Assembly: GCA_030639555.1 (NCBI GenBank)
Contig: DAOWCM010000118.1
Span: 1-6,730 of the forward strand
Direction of reading: 5' to 3'
Source of the DNA: Candidatus Eiseniibacteriota bacterium
Lineage (GTDB): Bacteria > Joyebacterota > Joyebacteria > Joyebacterales > Joyebacteraceae
DNA length: 6,730 bases
Shown here: positions 5,646 to 6,730 of the stretch, piece by piece
Position numbering within the stretch: position 1 is the stretch's first letter
Layout: each line of letters starts with the position of its first letter
Position numbers and translations under genes: made by a program
Notes under the pieces: model-generated
The model's database searches: none
Seen by the model: only the letters and a program-made list of their open reading frames with translations
What the model was told of the DNA's origin: nothing

Positions 5646-6730
5646 ATGAGGTCCGGCAAGCGGATGATGTCGCTCAGACGGCGTCTGGGGCTTCTGGCGT
5701 TCCTGACGCTGTTCGTTCTTCTGGTAGCGGCGCCGTGCTCCGCACAGCGGCGCATGGCCGTCGGGCAGGACGACTCCATGCCCGCGAGCACCGAGTTCAA
5801 GGCGGCCGCGGTCGACTCGGTCAGCTGGGCTCTCAACAAGACCTACGTCTTCGAGGACGTAGCGAAGGAGATGGAGAAGCACATTCGCCGCAAGCTCAAG
5901 AAGGGCGACTACGACGATCTCGAGACCGTGCAGGAGTTTGCTCGGCAGCTGACGGAGGACATGCGCGAGATCAGCAGTGACCGGCACCTCGGCGTGCAGT
6001 TCATGAGCGACGAGCTCCTGGAGGAGCACCAGCAGGGCGACGAGGACCCCGATGTCGCGCATCAGCTGGCCTTCGAGCGAGGCAGGAAGCGCAACTTCGA
6101 GTTCAAGAAACTGGAGATCCTCGACGGCAACGTCGGCTACCTCAAGCTCAACGGTTTCAACGACACGTCGCTCTCGGGACCGACCGCCATCGCGGCCATG
6201 AACTTCCTGGGCTACACCGATGCGCTCATTATCGACCTGACTGAGAACGGCGGCGGCAGCCCGTCCCTCATTCAGACCATCATGGCCTACCTTCTCGATG
6301 GCTCGACGCACCTGAACAGCTTCTATATCCGCGACGGCGATTCCCTCCAGCAATTCTGGTCGGCGCCCTACGTGCCGGGGCCAAAGATGGTGGACACAGA
6401 ACTCTACGTCCTCACGAGCAGTCACACGTTCTCGGCCGCCGAGGAGTTCACCTATAACGTCAAGAACCTGGAGCGCGGCACCATCGTAGGGGAGACAACC
6501 GGCGGCGGCGCCCATCCGGTCACGTCGTATCTCTTCCCGAGCCTCAACATGGGAATGCGCGTGTCGTTCGGCCGGGCCATCAATCCCGTCTCGGGCACGA
6601 ACTGGGAAGGGACGGGTGTCGCGCCCGACATCGAGGTTCCTGCCGACCAGGCGTTCGACGCGGCGTATCTCGACGCGTTGGGCAAGCTCCGCGAGCGTGA
6701 CATGAGCGACGAGGAGGCCTTCGTGCTCGA
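5646..6730 (+). CDS. Exported S41-family serine peptidase, IRBP/tricorn-like (3' end outside window)
   Basis: 361 residues are visible with no stop before the window edge. The ATG has AGGAGG 5 nt upstream (5635-5640). A Sec signal peptide covers about residues 1-33: basic RRRLG, a hydrophobic core, and likely cleavage after CSA, so the protein should act in the periplasm or outside. An N-terminal helical region (about 45-150) precedes the S41 core. There is no PDZ domain between them, unlike CtpA/Prc proteases. Candidate catalytic residues follow the Ser-His-Glu pattern of the tricorn/IRBP branch: H114 in SDRHLGV, nucleophile S263 in TFSAAEEF, and E283 in VGETTGGGAHP. DLTENGGGSP (197-206) matches the family's conserved glycine turn. 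The segment EGTGVAPDIEVPADQAFD (321-338) is the usual end of the domain, so little is probably missing. Its substrate is unknown. A near copy of its signal region precedes it. Confidence 0.9.
   Translation, partial: MRSGKRMMSLRRRLGLLAFLTLFVLLVAAPCSAQRRMAVGQDDSMPASTEFKAAAVDSVSWALNKTYVFEDVAKEMEKHIRRKLKKGDYDDLETVQEFARQLTEDMREISSDRHLGVQFMSDELLEEHQQGDEDPDVAHQLAFERGRKRNFEFKKLEILDGNVGYLKLNGFNDTSLSGPTAIAAMNFLGYTDALIIDLTENGGGSPSLIQTIMAYLLDGSTHLNSFYIRDGDSLQQFWSAPYVPGPKMVDTELYVLTSSHTFSAAEEFTYNVKNLERGTIVGETTGGGAHPVTSYLFPSLNMGMRVSFGRAINPVSGTNWEGTGVAPDIEVPADQAFDAAYLDALGKLRERDMSDEEAFVL

Noticed and set aside
5324..5980. 218-codon plus-strand frame spanning the terminator, the minigene and the peptidase start.
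   Set aside because: It crosses an intrinsic terminator, overlaps two better-supported genes in another frame, and shows no domain.
5604..6515. 303-codon open frame on the minus strand.
   Set aside because: It is antisense to the S41 peptidase, whose catalytic motifs are intact. The antisense product has no recognisable motif.

Overview
The window reads as one strand of a GC-rich bacterial chromosome. All supported genes are on the + strand, codons mostly end in G or C, Shine-Dalgarno sites are purine-rich, and one gene uses a TTG start. Nothing pins down the lineage. The mix of a GNAT expansion, a small membrane protein, a class I methyltransferase and a Sec-exported IRBP-type S41 peptidase would suit an uncultured GC-rich phylum, but that is a guess. 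There are no tRNA or rRNA genes, insertion sequences, integrases or CRISPR arrays.

Region 1 (2-3872) is the main feature: four consecutive paralogous genes, each encoding a protein with two GNAT acetyltransferase domains. The first is cut by the left edge. The other three are 325, 328 and 335 aa and colinear, with the C-terminal acetyl-CoA loop (R/K-rich RRxGxA) at residues 261-266 in all three and a TDNEExNPM signature starting at residue 287. The genes lie 32 nt apart, overlap by 4 nt, and lie 72 nt apart, so they probably form one transcript. Their substrates are unknown. The two-domain layout resembles mycothiol synthase MshD, but nothing here shows that reaction.

Region 2 (3873-5401) starts with a 130-nt gap holding a GC-rich hairpin and short GTCTGAYG repeats. 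It continues with a small multi-pass membrane protein (4003-4419) and a 295-aa SAM-dependent O-methyltransferase-like protein (4464-5351), and closes with an intrinsic terminator with a TTCG loop at 5378-5401. The GNAT genes and these two may be one long operon or two adjacent units.

Region 3 (5402-6730) holds a 31-codon gene (5463-5558) whose product is almost only a signal-peptide-like segment. It is followed by a hairpin at 5592-5621 and by an S41-family serine peptidase (from 5646, cut by the right edge). The first 15 residues of the 31-aa peptide match the start of the peptidase at 11 positions, though the codons differ. This minigene-hairpin-peptidase arrangement is the least explained structure in the window. 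It could be the remnant of a lost tandem peptidase copy, a leader peptide, or a small membrane peptide.
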